NCBI RefSeq assembly: GCF_040412425.1
Contig: NC_089744.1
Location: 39,397,599-39,461,598 of the forward strand
Direction of reading: 5' to 3'
From: Macrobrachium rosenbergii
Lineage: Eukaryota; Arthropoda; Malacostraca; Decapoda; Palaemonidae
DNA: 64,000 nucleotides
Part shown: positions 12,545-24,419 of the stretch, in pieces
Numbering within the stretch: position 1 is the stretch's first letter
Layout of the letters: every line of letters begins with the position of its first letter
The notes under the pieces: generated by a model
Database searches by the model: none
Seen by the model: the letters and a program-made list of their open reading frames with translations, nothing else
Told to the model about the DNA's origin: nothing
Program-made: the position numbers and the translations under genes

Positions 12545-13672
12545 CTGCAAAAAATTACACAAATTAGTTACATAAACATAAAAAAACATGTTCATTATAA
12601 GTTTTCATACCCAACAACAATACTCAATTGAGATCACAAGTCCAACCCCAACACGATTAAATTTAAAATTTACTAAAAGCTAATTTACAAAAGCCCTTCA
12701 AATAAAAGAAGAAATGGGTTCTATTGCAAAACTTTTCAGAACATCACTAATGCCCACCAAAATCATCTGGAAGGGGTATCAAAATGATAAATTTTTGAAG
12801 TAATTTGTATTTTTCCTGACATAAAAACCGGAGGTCTTTACACATGGGATTAACTTTCAGCGAGCTGGAGATCTGGCCGTTAAACTTTTGCAAGGTGGTA
12901 TGGTAACAGTTACCGATGGTAGGGGCGGGAGTACCGCCCACCAAGTCAGAGTGCATTCAATACTGCAGTTTACCTTTTGGCCCAAGTAGGGGAATGAGGG
13001 GTGGTGAGAGGTGGGTCCTTTATGTATAGACCTCAGGTTTGCATGTTATGAAAAATACAAATTACTTTAAAAATTTGTCATTTGTTCCTACACAAATACA
13101 AACCCTTGGTCTTTACATATGGGAGACTTACTTTTGGAGGGAGGATTCCCAGTAAAGCTCTGAACTGACTAGTAGTTCAGCTCACCTGGATACTCTCTTC
13201 CTGGTCATGAAAGATCAAAGGAAGGAGACCATACCTCTGATCTACTCAACGAGATGGATGTTCAATTGTCAGACTTCTGGGCATTTTGAATTAAAGGAAT
13301 GTAATATCCTTGAATTGAAAAGGTTTGGATGAATTCATCTACAAAAATTCACCTACACCAGTTCATCTACAACTACAATTCATCTACAACAGTTTACCTA
13401 CATTTACATTTCTACTATTCCTATTCATCTGCTGATACAAATCATCTACAAACCAGTGTTCCTAAAAACTATATGATAAAAAAATTTTAATGAGAGAGAG
13501 AGACTATTAGCATAACATAACCCACTGAAACTGAACTTCCATACTGTCTAAATTACCAGTATGGTAATTTAGACAGTATGGAAATTAAGTTTCTATGTTG
13601 CTTCAAAGTTTATCTTTACTGCATCTAGGTTGTCTTTACTTTTATTGTTTTTAAAAATGCTAACCCTATACA

Positions 13673-13990
13673 ATGGCCTCTCCTCAGTATGTCAAATCGG
13701 AAAAAGGAAAGAGAAAGTTAGTTCATTGTGGATACATATTCTATAAAAACAGAGAAAATGGAGCCACAATATATTGGAAGTGTGAACAATATCACAAAAT
13801 CAAATGCCATGCTCATCTGACAACAGTGGATGATGAAGTTGTTAATACAACAGTGGACAATGAAGTTGTTAATACTGTGCATGAACATAATCACACAATA
13901 GATGTCGCAGAGATTGAAGCAGTGAAAACCTTTACAAGAATTCATCAAATGGCTAAATCTACACGACTCTACACACTCAATAATATCTAA
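13673..13990 (+). pseudogene. MULE N-terminal FLYWCH-type zinc finger
   Basis: 105 codons from an ATG (MASPQYVKSEKGKRKLVHCG). The pattern of an aromatic GYIFYK, a YWKCEQ and CHAHL block and a final HEHNH fits a FLYWCH-type C2H2 DNA-binding domain that often precedes MULE transposase. A 12-residue duplication is visible (DDEVVNT / DNEVVNT). The frame is lost near 13968: continuation of the protein (ISNVLEDCSVAAVPKLPKM) is in the next frame, so this frame ends at a stop that is not the original one. Confidence 0.75.
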
Positions 13991-14765
13991 CGTTCTTGAA
14001 GATTGCAGTGTTGCTGCTGTGCCTAAACTCCCAAAGATGCAGAGTTTGAAAAGGACAATAAGCTCTGTAAGGCAAATAAGTAATATGGTTCCTGCTTTGC
14101 CAAGAAATTGTAGCGAATTAGTTTTTCATGATGAATTTACAAAATCTCTTAAGGGAGATCAATTTTTGCTTTACGATTCTGGTCAGTGGTATAAGCATAT
14201 GGGGATTTTTGCTACTAGACATAACCTTCAGTTATTAGCCCGAAGGAACTTTTGGCTTGGCAGTGGTACTTTTAAGACCGTACCTTTGTTATTCCATCAG
14301 TTATACACACTGCATGGCTTAAAAGACAAATCCTCCATGCCACTCGTCTTTGCATTATTGCCAGACAAACCTGAGGAAACGTATAGACAACTTTTGCAAC
14401 AAATAGAGAATACTGAACCTTCATGTGCACCATCATCTATAATGATAGATTTTGAAAGAGCCATACAAAATGCAATGCTTAAAGAATTCCTTAACATGGA
14501 ATTGAAGGGTTGTTTCTTTCATTTCTCTCAAGCTGAGTTTCGCTCAATTCACAGGAATGTATTGCAAAATTTATATGAAACTAATGCAGATTTATATTTG
14601 CACCTTCGAATGTTGCCGACAATAGCGTTTGCACCTGTTGGAAACATAATAGAGACCTTTGAATTGTTGTGCGAGAACAATACTTTCCCTCCTGAAGCTC
14701 AAGAGGTCTTGGACTACTTCAAAGTTACTTGGATCGGGCGCCCTAGGAGAATATATATGATGTGA
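13968..14765 (+). pseudogene. MULE transposase core, broken
   Basis: Continues the FLYWCH frame after a one-base shift. There is no ATG at the head of the open stretch (14019 is GTG). Contains the transposase blocks GTFKTVPLLFHQLYTLHG, MPLVFALLPDKPEETYRQLL, IMIDFERAIQNA and LKGCFFHFSQA. The first catalytic Asp, normally in DGTF, reads Ser here (GSGTF), while the Asp of IDFERA is kept. After GRPRR a deletion and shift follow; the tail NNAVEVWHIAFQ and HLNIWKFIE continues in another frame to about 14880 and again to about 15050. The copy is dead. Confidence 0.85.
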
Positions 14766-16749
14766 TTCTACACGATCTGCCAAAAACAAACAATGCAGTT
14801 GAGGTGTGGCACATAGCTTTCCAAGTCACATCTTCCCATCTAAATATTTGGAAGTTCATTGAATGTTTGAAGAAAACAAAATTTCAATGAAGCTCAGATT
14901 GAACAGTATCTTTCCGGGAGAGAACCCCAGGCTCCAAGAAAGCGTTGCTGTGATACCTCGCAACACATCAAAAGACTCATGGAAAATTTTAGTATCGATA
15001 ATATCCAAGAATATAATCGTGGAATTGCTCACAACCTTTCTTTTTAGATGTTCTATGGAATTTCTGTGAAATTAAACTAATTTTATTGAATAAATTTTTC
15101 TTTATTGAATCTGATCCACTGCATTACATGAAGGTATTCTTTATGGAATAAAAAATATTAATTACTCCTTCTTTGAAAAATCTACTTATACTGGGGACTC
15201 TTTGAACCAAATATTTAATAGAGAAAATGAGTACCAGTCAGAAACTAAGCAAAGACTTAAAATTTTAATGTGTGAATACAGATTTTTTTTAAACTTATCA
15301 CTAAACTTAATGGAAATGAAGATATTCAGTAGGATTAAACAAAAACTGAGCAGGACTGAACCAAAACCTAGCAGAACATGAAGGAAACATAACAAAACCT
15401 AAAAGGTAATAAGAAATATAAACCAAATGAAAATTATTTTACTTATAAATTAATTACATCTGTGGATCAACTACGTTAGTTGATTTGTATTTGTAGAGGA
15501 ATTGTTATAAGTGAATTTTAACTGTAGGTGAATTGTTGTAGATGGATTGGTGTAGGTGAATTGTTGTACACAAATACACAGGACACCAACCCCCATGTCA
15601 GAGATTATAAAGCCAATAATAACCAACTGGTTTCCTCCTAGTCAGACCCTCTCTTCCCTTGCTAGAGAGAAGGAAGGATCTGCATCTACTAATCCAAATA
15701 GAGCTAGATTATAGATAGGATACTCAATCATCTAGATCACCTGCATGCGTGCTAATCCAGCACGTGATGGCTCATTTACTGTTCCTCTGCCCACTGGAAG
15801 ACGAAGGAAGACATGAGAAAGAGAGGAGGCCAGTCCCACACACACCTTCTCCTTGCAGCTGCACACCTTAGGCGAGATACAACCTGTCCTTCAAGAGCTG
15901 GGTGAACTACATTACTTGTTGAGCATCCACCATAAGATCCAAGGAAAAGGAGTCCACGGACCTATGTGCAATGTCCCAAAGTTAAAGGAGATAAATGTGA
16001 TCTGCATGATTACATTCCATCCTAGTACTTGACTGACAGGTTCTTCCTGAGTGCGATAGACAGACCAATGCCTTTGGCCTCGAAAGATTTGGTCCGAAAC
16101 GTACTGATGTCCACCAAGAAGTTGCGAGGTACACTCATTTGATCATCTCATCACTTTCGAAACATGGAATGATAAAAGCCGTAAGCTTCCATATGTAAAT
16201 GGGTACCAAAGATGTCTTACTTTATTCAAAGGTGCGAGAAGACAGAACAGAACAGCGCCAACTTCAGCAAGTTGAGAAGGAAGGACTAAGAATTCAAGCT
16301 TCTTCAGAGGTTGAACGAATTTCCAGAAGTCAAGGTGCCAAGATCAACTGTCCTTATCTCCTGACTTCAGGGACTAATTGTTGTAGTTAAATCCATCTTG
16401 TTTGGGATGTTTGGCTGGCCACTGTACTGAATGTTCTTCTGTCTACTCATGTAGCTGCACTGCAATAGAGCAGATGAAAGGACGGTAGGACCTTTTGTTG
16501 ACTATAGCACCAACATGGTGTCGTTGCTGTCACACTGAGGAGTGTCCATCTTGGATCTTGAGACACTTGAAAGTCTAAAAAGAACTGTGCTTAAGTTTCA
16601 AGAAAGGAAGTGTAGGAGCTTGCCACCCTGGTCAAGGTTCTGAAGAATGAAAAATCTCTGGAGGAGGATAGTGTAACCATGGAAATACCTTGGTGTCACT
16701 GCAATCAAAGGAGTGCCTAATCAGACACTGAGACTCCTGAAACTGTCCC

Positions 16750-16960
16750 AAGATCCACATAATATTCTCTCCTCGGGCTGTGGATCAACTGGTAATTACA
16801 GCAGCAGCAGCTACTGCTTACATCTCCCACTCCTCACATAAGGAGTATAACTACATCAAGTCAAAAGAAATGGAGCTCCTAGACACTGCTTCTTGACTGA
16901 GTAGGAACCAAAAACAAGTTGTTAGAACTTAGTTTGGAGGTACTGCTGATCTCCCGACGA
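16750..16960 (-). pseudogene. Possible DIRS tyrosine-recombinase remnant
   Basis: Minus-strand translation gives QEAVSRSSISFDLM, then stops and an Ala-rich stretch. This resembles KKAVSKNTISFWL in the recombinase at 44.28-44.8 kb and lies at the expected distance from the element end once the MULE is discounted. Weak, short similarity only. Confidence 0.35.
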
Positions 16961-17029
16961 ATCAGGCAAAACTACAGGAAGTTGTAAACCCAAGACTTGA
17001 ATCATGGATGCAAAAGATATCTCCTGGGT

Positions 17030-17096
17030 GCCAACAGCATCTGAAGTTTCTAGGAGGTCACTTATTCAAGTACTGACCAGTCCCAACATTTCTAAC
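17030..17096 (-). pseudogene. Second, partial 5S rRNA-like copy
   Basis: Contains only the 3' half of 5S on minus (reverse of CCAACAGCATCTGAAG, TAGGAGGTCACTTATTCAAG, TACTGACCAGTCCCAACATT). The GGAGGTCAC word is 92 bp from the same word in the fuller copy. Both copies share the linker ATGGATGCAAGAGATGTCTC. Confidence 0.7.
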
Positions 17097-17121
17097 CATG
17101 GATGCAAGAGATGTCTCCTAG

Positions 17122-17239
17122 ACATCAACGAATCTGGTGCTCCAGGAGGTCACCTATCCAAGTACTAACCTGGCTCAATCATTGCTAACTTCGCTGATCA
17201 GACGAGAAGCAATATTTTCAATGTGGCTCAGTCGATGGC
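17122..17239 (-). pseudogene. 5S rRNA-like sequence, diverged
   Basis: Read on minus from 17239, it follows 5S rRNA nearly end to end: AGCCATCGAC at the start, CTTCTCGTCTGATCAGCGAA (usual CGGTTCTCGTCCGATCACCGAA), then GGTTAGTACTTGGATAGGTG and ACCTCCTGGAGCACCAG. Both the internal A-box/IE region and the box C region are recognisable. Substitutions throughout make a functional 5S gene unlikely. It could be a 5S pseudogene or the head of a 5S-derived SINE. Confidence 0.8.
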
Positions 17240-17679
17240 TGTTACATCCATGGTCTGTAGAGACAGCCGAATAGTAACATCTTCGGAGTGTTGAGACTGA
17301 AGGGCTAATTTACCATCTTCCTAGATTGAACAGTTCTTTGAAACATTGAGTTGTCAAGACCAATTGTTGCTAACACTGACCCTAGTGACCGAACTTGTCT
17401 GTCATTCATCTGTCATCCTGGAATGTGTCTAGTTAACCGCTATGCCGAATGTGCTACTGCAAACCCGTGCGCCCGCACCATCAATGTTTAGTATATAGTC
17501 AACCACTGTGCTGAGTGTGCTACTGCAAACCCTTATACCCGCACCGTCAATTGAGGAAATGATAGGACACCAGGTGGCCCCCTCTCTCTTGCTGACTAAG
17601 GAACTACCATGATACCATTCCTTAACAACACTAAGGAACGCCTATCCTCGGAAGATCCAGTTACTGAGGTGCATATTAG

Positions 17680-18015
17680 GTCAGGCTAGGCTAGTTTGAG
17701 TTAAGTACCCAACCTAACCTAACCCAACCTAAACCCTTGAAGAATGGGTACCTAACTTCTGGTTGATGCCACGAAACAAGAAGTTCCAGGATACTGAAGA
17801 GCAGGATTGGTAAGGTTAGGCTAGAACTAGTTAGTGTAGGCTAAGTACCCAACCTAGTCCTTTTTACAGCAGGAGACTACCTCCTGGTTGATGTCATTAG
17901 ACAAGTATTTCCAGGACATTGAAATGCAGGTCTGGTAAAGTTAGACCAGAACTAGTTAGGCTAGGCTAAGTTAGGCTAAGTACCAACTTAATCCGAACCC
18001 AACCTAACTTTATGA
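17680..18015. repeat. ~125-bp degenerate tandem repeat rich in TTAGG-like words
   Basis: About two and a half units, each with AACCTAACCTAACCCAACCT or GTTAGGCTAGGCTAAGTT stretches plus a unique block (CTGGTTGATGCCA, AAGAAGTTCCAGGA). The word CTGGTTGATG recurs at 17759 and 17884. The TTAGG-like words are irregular and in both orientations. Confidence 0.65.
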
Positions 18016-19588
18016 CGTGTAGGTGAATGTCCTTCAGTTGATGCTTAGAGGCTTCTCTGGAGGGGAAAAGTGTACAACATCCCAAGGGAATATTTGTCGT
18101 TTCCCCATTAGGCTAAATTCTCTCATCTCTCTGAGAGAGGATGGGAAGGAATGGGGAGACCTTGTCGACAACCATGACCCTCCTTTTCATCTTCAAGAAT
18201 TAGTCTTCATCCTTGTGCTAAGAATAGTATTGCAGAAGAGAGCACTGAGGCTGTTGTACCGATGAGTAAGCCTGATCCATAGATCTACGGAGCTATAAAA
18301 TAATTCTGACTGCACAAGAAAAAACCTTGCACGATCAGAACTGACTGAATCTTAGTTTCGGAAGTGTAGGTCAGAATGATTCTATAAAACTTCACTGTAA
18401 AGAAACCAACCTACATTTGAAAACAAACAGAAATCTGAAGAAATCCATGCTGACGAACTATCTTGGCTCAGGGAGTCGGTTAATATTAGTGTAGGAACAA
18501 TCAAGAGTCAATGTTTGAATGTGAACCAAGAAACAGAGGTTCCTTCCTACCTAAAAAAAGTTGAAGTTTCTAGCTGAACACAATAAAAAGACCGTCAATT
18601 CCCGCACTGAAGGCCGTATGGGTTTGATAGAATGAATTCATTTGTTTGGTTGTAGGTGTTATGAAAAGGACGTTGGATACCACGATGAAAACTACCGATG
18701 AAAGTCGCTACTTATGTCGGAAACATCTGAGAGAACGATCCATTTCTCTGGATTCATTGGCCATTCATTCTGTGAAGTGGCCGTTTACTGAAAACGGAGG
18801 CTGACCGCTACCAATGAATCAGACCACGTCAACTTACGTTATGAAGGACGTAAAAGTTGGCAGAATGATCCCATTTGCTTGTATGTACTGTAGATGATCA
18901 AGTTAAAACACCTACATGATCGAAAGGCATTGCACAGACATGCTGTTGATGCAGTTGTATGTGGGTTGTTGTCTTTCTAGAAGTTCACAGCAGTGCTATA
19001 AAAGCTCTTTGCTGGACAGATTTGAATGAGATGGCGATCAGATGGGAATCGGTGCTTCAACATGGCACTGCCATAGGCCATCCCGTTCTCTCCCCAAACC
19101 TTCACGTGAGCGAGGTTGGTGATCCATTCCCAGACACGCCATCCTGAAATAACTTCCAAACCTCCCCGTGTGGCGGCCATGTGCCAATATACAGCCGTAC
19201 GTTCATGCTGTCACATTCATGGCTGTGTGAACTCGATTTCTCCTAGGAGAGCGAGAACAAGAGATGGCAAGACGCTGAGGAGTGAGGCTGAATGGCCAAC
19301 TGGATTGAGCTAACTGCACGTACATGCGTGTCTTAATGGGACGCGGACGTACAACAGGACACATTTGTGGGAGCTGGAACAATGATCAGAGGACCTCCCG
19401 GGAAAGCATAAACAGGGAGGATTTCTGGAAAGACAGAGACTAATGTCACTGATGTGCAAGTGACGAGGCGACGACGCCCTAGGCTGGAAACACGTCCATG
19501 GCCATGCAGAATCTCTCGTGTCCATCATAAGGTAGCGGGACCCAGAAGGAAATGGCTGAACTTCCGAAGCCTCACTACATGGGATTTT

Positions 19589-20722
19589 TTAACAGGGGGA
19601 TTGGGGGAAGATGACACTGCCAAAGACTTTCTGATCTTTCACTGCTTGGAGTGAAATACTGATAGACGAGAAGTGGCTGGATGTGACACCCCCAGCAGCG
19701 AGACAGCCATGAGCTGGAGCGGGAGACCAAATCCGTGGGTGGGCAAAAGACAAAGAAGAGAAGGAAGACAGTGGAGGAAAAGACGGAGACTTGTGACGCT
19801 TCTTCTTCACAACAAGGGTGAACTTCTCTCGAAAAACGATGTTGAATCTGTCAACCACTGCTTTCATGAGACCATCAGAAGATGGCTCCCAAGTAAAAGT
19901 CACCACTGTGGTAGGGGGTCCAAAGCTCTGCGAGGGATATGCTGCCAGCTGAGCAGAAGAAGAAGCCACCACCACAATAGGGGTTCCGAAGCTCTGAGAG
20001 TGAAACACTGCCAACAGACCCAGATTCTGGAACCATAGGTCTACGAGAGGTGAACAGGTTAGCCGCTGTAGCCACCAACTCAATGCTGGTCAGGGTACAC
20101 CAAAGGCTGATGTGGTATCACTGGTACAGTCAAGAGGAGAGCAGCAGGGCTAGCAAATGTCGAGGCGGATGAAACGGGAATGCGAGAGGACAGGAAAAGG
20201 GACAATAGGCCACCGTAGGTTGGTACTCCTGGAAGGCCAAAGAAGCCCAGATGCCACACATCTCCTGAGCCTCCAAACCTGAAATAGAACAAGATGGCAT
20301 TGCCTCCTCCCTCACAGGGGAAACCCCCCCCCCCCCCGCGAGAGAGCAGGGGCAGCCAGAGAGATAATATCTCCCGACCCTTCACCTGAAACTTCCAAAG
20401 ATGAAGCTATGGAAGAATGGGAAGGGGTAAAATCTTCCAAGGCAGAAGAGGCAACTGGAGTTAGATTGGGAATAAAAGGAACCAGGAGACCAAGAAGCGG
20501 CCATTGAAGAAGGAGAAAACCCCTTCGAAGATGGAGCCTTCTCCCTCCTCTGATGCTTCCTCTTGGCAAAAATCCTCCACTGCTCAGGAGGCCAAGAACA
20601 ATGTTCAGAGAGGGGAAGGCTTGCTTCGACTCACAACCCCCCCTCCAAAAGACAGGGCAAGAAACAACACAGGGACCGTAGACAGGAACTCCCACAGGTA
20701 CTGGAGAACAAGTTGGGACCAA
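19589..20722 (-). pseudogene. Pro/Ser/Val-rich gag-like remnant of the DIRS element
   Basis: Minus-strand frames here are long and low in complexity: ALEDFTPSHSSIASSLEVSG, GSGDIISLAAPALSRGGGG, VGVPVYGPCVVSCPVFWRGG, and tandem QSFGTPIVVV / QSFGPPTTVV. This composition and the place near the 5' (right) end of a minus-coded DIRS element suggest gag. A C run at 20327-20338 breaks one frame. No diagnostic domain is visible. Confidence 0.4.
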
Positions 20723-21905
20723 ACGCTGTCAAAGATCTTTGCCACATCAACCTCCGTGTTAAGGGAGAAGGGGAAACTTGCTAGGCTTGGGCAAAAAGTA
20801 TCCTCCCACGAGTGAATACGAAACCCTTGCCTGGAAACACGAAAAACATGCCTTGTCTCAATCCTCTCAACTACGCAACATCTAAAAGACTAATACGTTA
20901 AAACATTCCAAGAATTGTAGTCGAAAATAAAAAACACTGTTTGTTCATGAAAAGGCATTTCAGAACGAGAAAAACAACGTCAAAGATGGAAGTTCTTGAA
21001 TCGAGATTGAGAGATGTCTAAAAATAGAACAGATGGCAGCAGGAGTTGAAAACTATCCCTCCAACTCTTCACAGTTACATGAATAAAGAAAACATAATAC
21101 ATGAAACAAACACCAAGGAGATAATTGTTGGGTTGCATCAATATGAAAAAGTATGTATAATGATATCTAAGGATAAAGGCTCCAAAACTTATATATTATA
21201 AAAACAAATATATTCAAACACAGAAGAGATAGTTGAACGATAGGACAGAGGAAATAAAAGCACGTCTATACTAGACTACAGCCAAAATAAAACTGCGCAG
21301 AACTGAATGCACTCCAACTTGGTGGGCGGTACTCCCGCCCCTACCATTGGCAACTGTTACCATAACCACCTTGCAAAAGTTTAACATATGGTTTCCAGCT
21401 TGCTGAAAGTTAATCCCATATGTAAAGACCGAGGGTTTGTATTCGTGTAGGAACAACTCGCTTCATCCAAATTTACCTAAATCTGTCTATCCATTCTTCA
21501 ACTATAACGTTAACATGCACAGCCATACAGACAACGTAACGAGTCAAACATAACTCTGGTGGTAGAGGTAATTATTGCTGAAATGCTATAGATATTTTCA
21601 TAATATTTCAAAATGAAACTCCATCCATTCTGGACAAAGATTATGTACTGAATGATTCCTGTATACAGACAGTAATGAATAACCCCACCACCTAGTCTCT
21701 CACTAGTCAAACTAAAATTACACCATACAAAAAACTGGCAATTTATATTCTAATTATCCAAAAAAGGGTGATTTATTGACAAAATTAATCATTAACCCCA
21801 AGCAATTATTCAATCCGTGTGAAAATAATGAAGTCAACCAATCAATTCATCATCTAAATGAATTTGATTAAATAAAGCTAGTAGGATTTGAAAATACCCA
21901 AATCA

Positions 21906-22151
<246 letters not shown>

Positions 22152-22185
22152 TTATGCACTATCACTTACAATGTTACCAATCTGC

Positions 22186-23470
22186 TGAGATATGGCATCA
22201 TTCCTAAATGAAGAGGTGCTTATGTCAGTCTTCCCTATTCATTTACCATCAAGCAACATTCTGAGCCTCAACAAGGCAAAGCTACATGAACAGATTCAAA
22301 TACCGGGGTTGGGAAGCTGACATTTCCAGTAATATAAGATAAAAATGTGATAAAAGTGTTCTTGCAATTGTCAGTATGTGGTCCTTTAAAAATTCATGTA
22401 ATTGTATTTCTGTAAATTTTTGTATTAAGCAACTTGGGCATTATTCCTTAAGGTCATTGTTAAATTTTCCTCACTAGCTATTTGTTTGTTAACAAGCGAT
22501 CTCAGCTTTGTTTTTCTTTTCAAGTTATGCAGCTCTGGCCCTGCCTCTTTTAAGAGGTATCATTTTTGTCCTGTGTGGACTGAGAGGCAGGCTGTTTTCT
22601 GGGCCATTACCTCAGACATTTGGATTGTTTGCTGCTGCTTTGATCCACTTATTTTGATTTGGGAGCACCTGCCCTTATGGAATCCTGCAAGCTTTATTGA
22701 TTTTGCTGTCCTTTGTTACACATTGAGGATTTGCTTTTCATCCATCATCAGCCATGGCTTAGTTAAGCTGCCAAGGGGACCTCTCTGATACCTGGTAAGG
22801 TAACCCCCTTTACATGTTGAGGCCATCAATTTGATGTGATCTCGGTGAACTGGGCATTTCCGCTGCTTGTTTTGGCTGCACAAACCAAGTCAACCTGAGA
22901 TAGCTCCAGATGTGGAGCTTGACGTCTGTTTATTGGAGAAGTCCTTAAAATTATCGAGTTATTTAATTATTATAATTAATTTAGAGTGTAATAGGTTATT
23001 CTGTGCTTTTTGTTCCTCTCCTGCTTTCTGGCCGCCCCCTTTTTCAATATAAGTGAGTTGCTTTCTTTTGTTATTGGTATAAGTGTGTTTTTTGTTAATT
23101 ATATGTAAGGGTATTTGTGTTTTTGGATACTTATATATCAAGAGGTTCAGGTGTCATTTCTATCTTTGAGTTATGTATTAAATATTAAGTTTTTTTTTTG
23201 TTTGTGTTTATCTGTCCCCCTTGAATCTTCTTGCACACATTATGGTAGTTGCACGATTCCACCCATTGTGGACTTCGTTGCTGTTTAAGTGAATGATGAA
23301 ACCTTTACAAACAGTATAGAGTATGTGCTGGTCGAAGCAGGCCATTACACAATGGGCAAACAAGATAAAATCCCATATAATTTTATGATCCTATACTAAA
23401 AACATATTTTTTTTTGCAGAATGAAGACTTAAGCTTTCTCTTTGGTGAGTAACCATCACCAGAGGGTGCC
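22186..23470. other. Intronic sequence, nothing recognised
   Basis: Intron between exons 6 and 7. The plus frame at 22486-22788 is open, but its product has no recognisable motif and no splice or repeat context. Confidence 0.45.
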
Positions 23471-23474
23471 TATA

Positions 23475-23784
23475 CAGTAAACCCCCTGTATTCGCATTCT
23501 CACGATTCGTGGACTCACGTATTCGCAGATCTCTGTGGAACATATCTACCCATTATTCGCGGAAAATTCGCCCATTCGCGGTATTTTGGAACAAGAATTA
23601 TTCACTAATTATTGTACCATATAATTTTCATGACTAAATGCACTTTTGTGAGCATTTTTAAGGGTTTTTCTTGTGTTTAAACTATCAAAACAGGCAGTTC
23701 TAAGTGTTTTTAGAGGGTTTTTAAGTATTTACGGATTTTAGCTATTCACGGGGTTTCATCCCGGCAAATACTGGGGGTTTACTA
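23475..23784. mobile_element. MITE, family with CAGTAAACCCCCTGTATTCG ends
   Basis: Starts CAGTAAACCCCCTGTATTCG after TA (23473-23474) and ends with an imperfect inverse (AATACTGGGGGTTTACT). The interior has ATTCGCGG-type words and CATGACTAAATGCACTTT. Same family as 46292-46645; the ends resemble those of pogo/Tigger elements. Confidence 0.75.
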
Positions 23785-23820
23785 CTAATGCTGTCAAATG
23801 TCAATACTCCTAAACCTAGT

Positions 23821-24025
23821 TAACGGCGATCCGGTTTTACAGCACTTGTTTAGTGACGAAAATCGGCAATTTTCGCGCTGAAAATCGCCGATTTCCACTT
23901 ATCAGCGCTGATACACCCTGAAAATCCCAGAAAAAGTGCCGAAAATCACCGATTTTCGCGTACTGGCAATTTTCGGTTATCATCACACCCTCAGAACAGA
24001 ACCCCGCCGATAACCAGGGACTACA
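23821..24025. mobile_element. 5'-truncated MITE of the CAGGCAGTCCC family
   Basis: Contains GGCGATCCGGTTTTACAGCA and GAAAATCGCCGATTT words and ends CCCCGCCGATAACCAGGGACT, matching the right half of 30341-30642. The left terminus is missing. Confidence 0.65.
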
Positions 24026-24419
24026 TAAAATCTGATTTCAACTGGGAACATAAAATCTGTCAACATTTTTATTGTTATTGATGTGGGCAGCAATATACAG
24101 CTGTTCAGTAATCTTGATTTTTAAAGATCTTCAGGACTTCCAGAGTATCTGGTACAGGTATCCTACATGTTGCATGCCAAAAGATGTAAAAGTATATGAT
24201 GAAGAGTGTGTGAATCTGTATTACCAATTGTAACTAAGTGTGCTATATAACTTTTGTTTCTTTCTTGCTTTATATCTTCAGCTGAAAACCCTTATGGAAA
24301 GAGTCAACAGAATATAAACCCAAGAGGATTCCAAAGGAAATCAGCCAGCAGAGAGACAAGTTACAGGAAAAGGAAAAGGTGATAAATAAACAAATATGAG
24401 GGAATAGCAAATAAAACCA

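Larger units (their letters stand above)
13331..15575 (+). mobile_element. MULE (Mutator-like) DNA transposon, nested in the DIRS element
   Basis: About 2.2 kb, bounded by inverted repeats built from AATTCATCTACAAC/AATTCACCTACACC units: left about 13334-13460, right about 15494-15570 in inverse. The flanks on both sides belong to the same DIRS body (compare 4.6-5.0 kb), which shows a nested insertion. The exact edges and the target duplication could not be fixed. The coding region is on the plus strand and broken. Confidence 0.75.
12780..21460 (-). mobile_element. DIRS-like retrotransposon with inverted ends, interrupted by a MULE
   Basis: The left end (12780-12970) and the right end (21460 back to 21290) are inverted copies of one another. 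They share GTCTTTACATATGGGATTAA-type sequence, CTTTTGCAAGGTGGT, GGTAACAGTTACC and GGGGCGGGAGTACCGCCCAC. Inverted terminal repeats are typical of DIRS elements. A second terminal hairpin arm lies at about 13030-13110. The body resumes at about 15575 after the nested MULE. Recombinase-like remnants (AVSRSSISFDLM near 16900, minus) and Pro/Ser/Val-rich gag-like frames on minus (19.6-20.7 kb) support minus-strand coding. No reverse transcriptase was recognised. It occupies most of the 9.4 kb intron between exons 7 and 8. Confidence 0.6.

Noticed and set aside
14019..14765. A complete 248-residue protein starting at 14019
   Set aside because: 14019 is GTG, not ATG. The open stretch is the middle of a frameshifted transposase. 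The same caution applies to 44783 (TTG).
17122..17239. Functional 5S rRNA gene
   Set aside because: Many substitutions, including in the internal control region, and a location inside a decayed mobile element.
17690..17740. Telomere
   Set aside because: The TTAGG-like words are irregular, in both orientations and embedded in a unique 125-bp unit within an intron.
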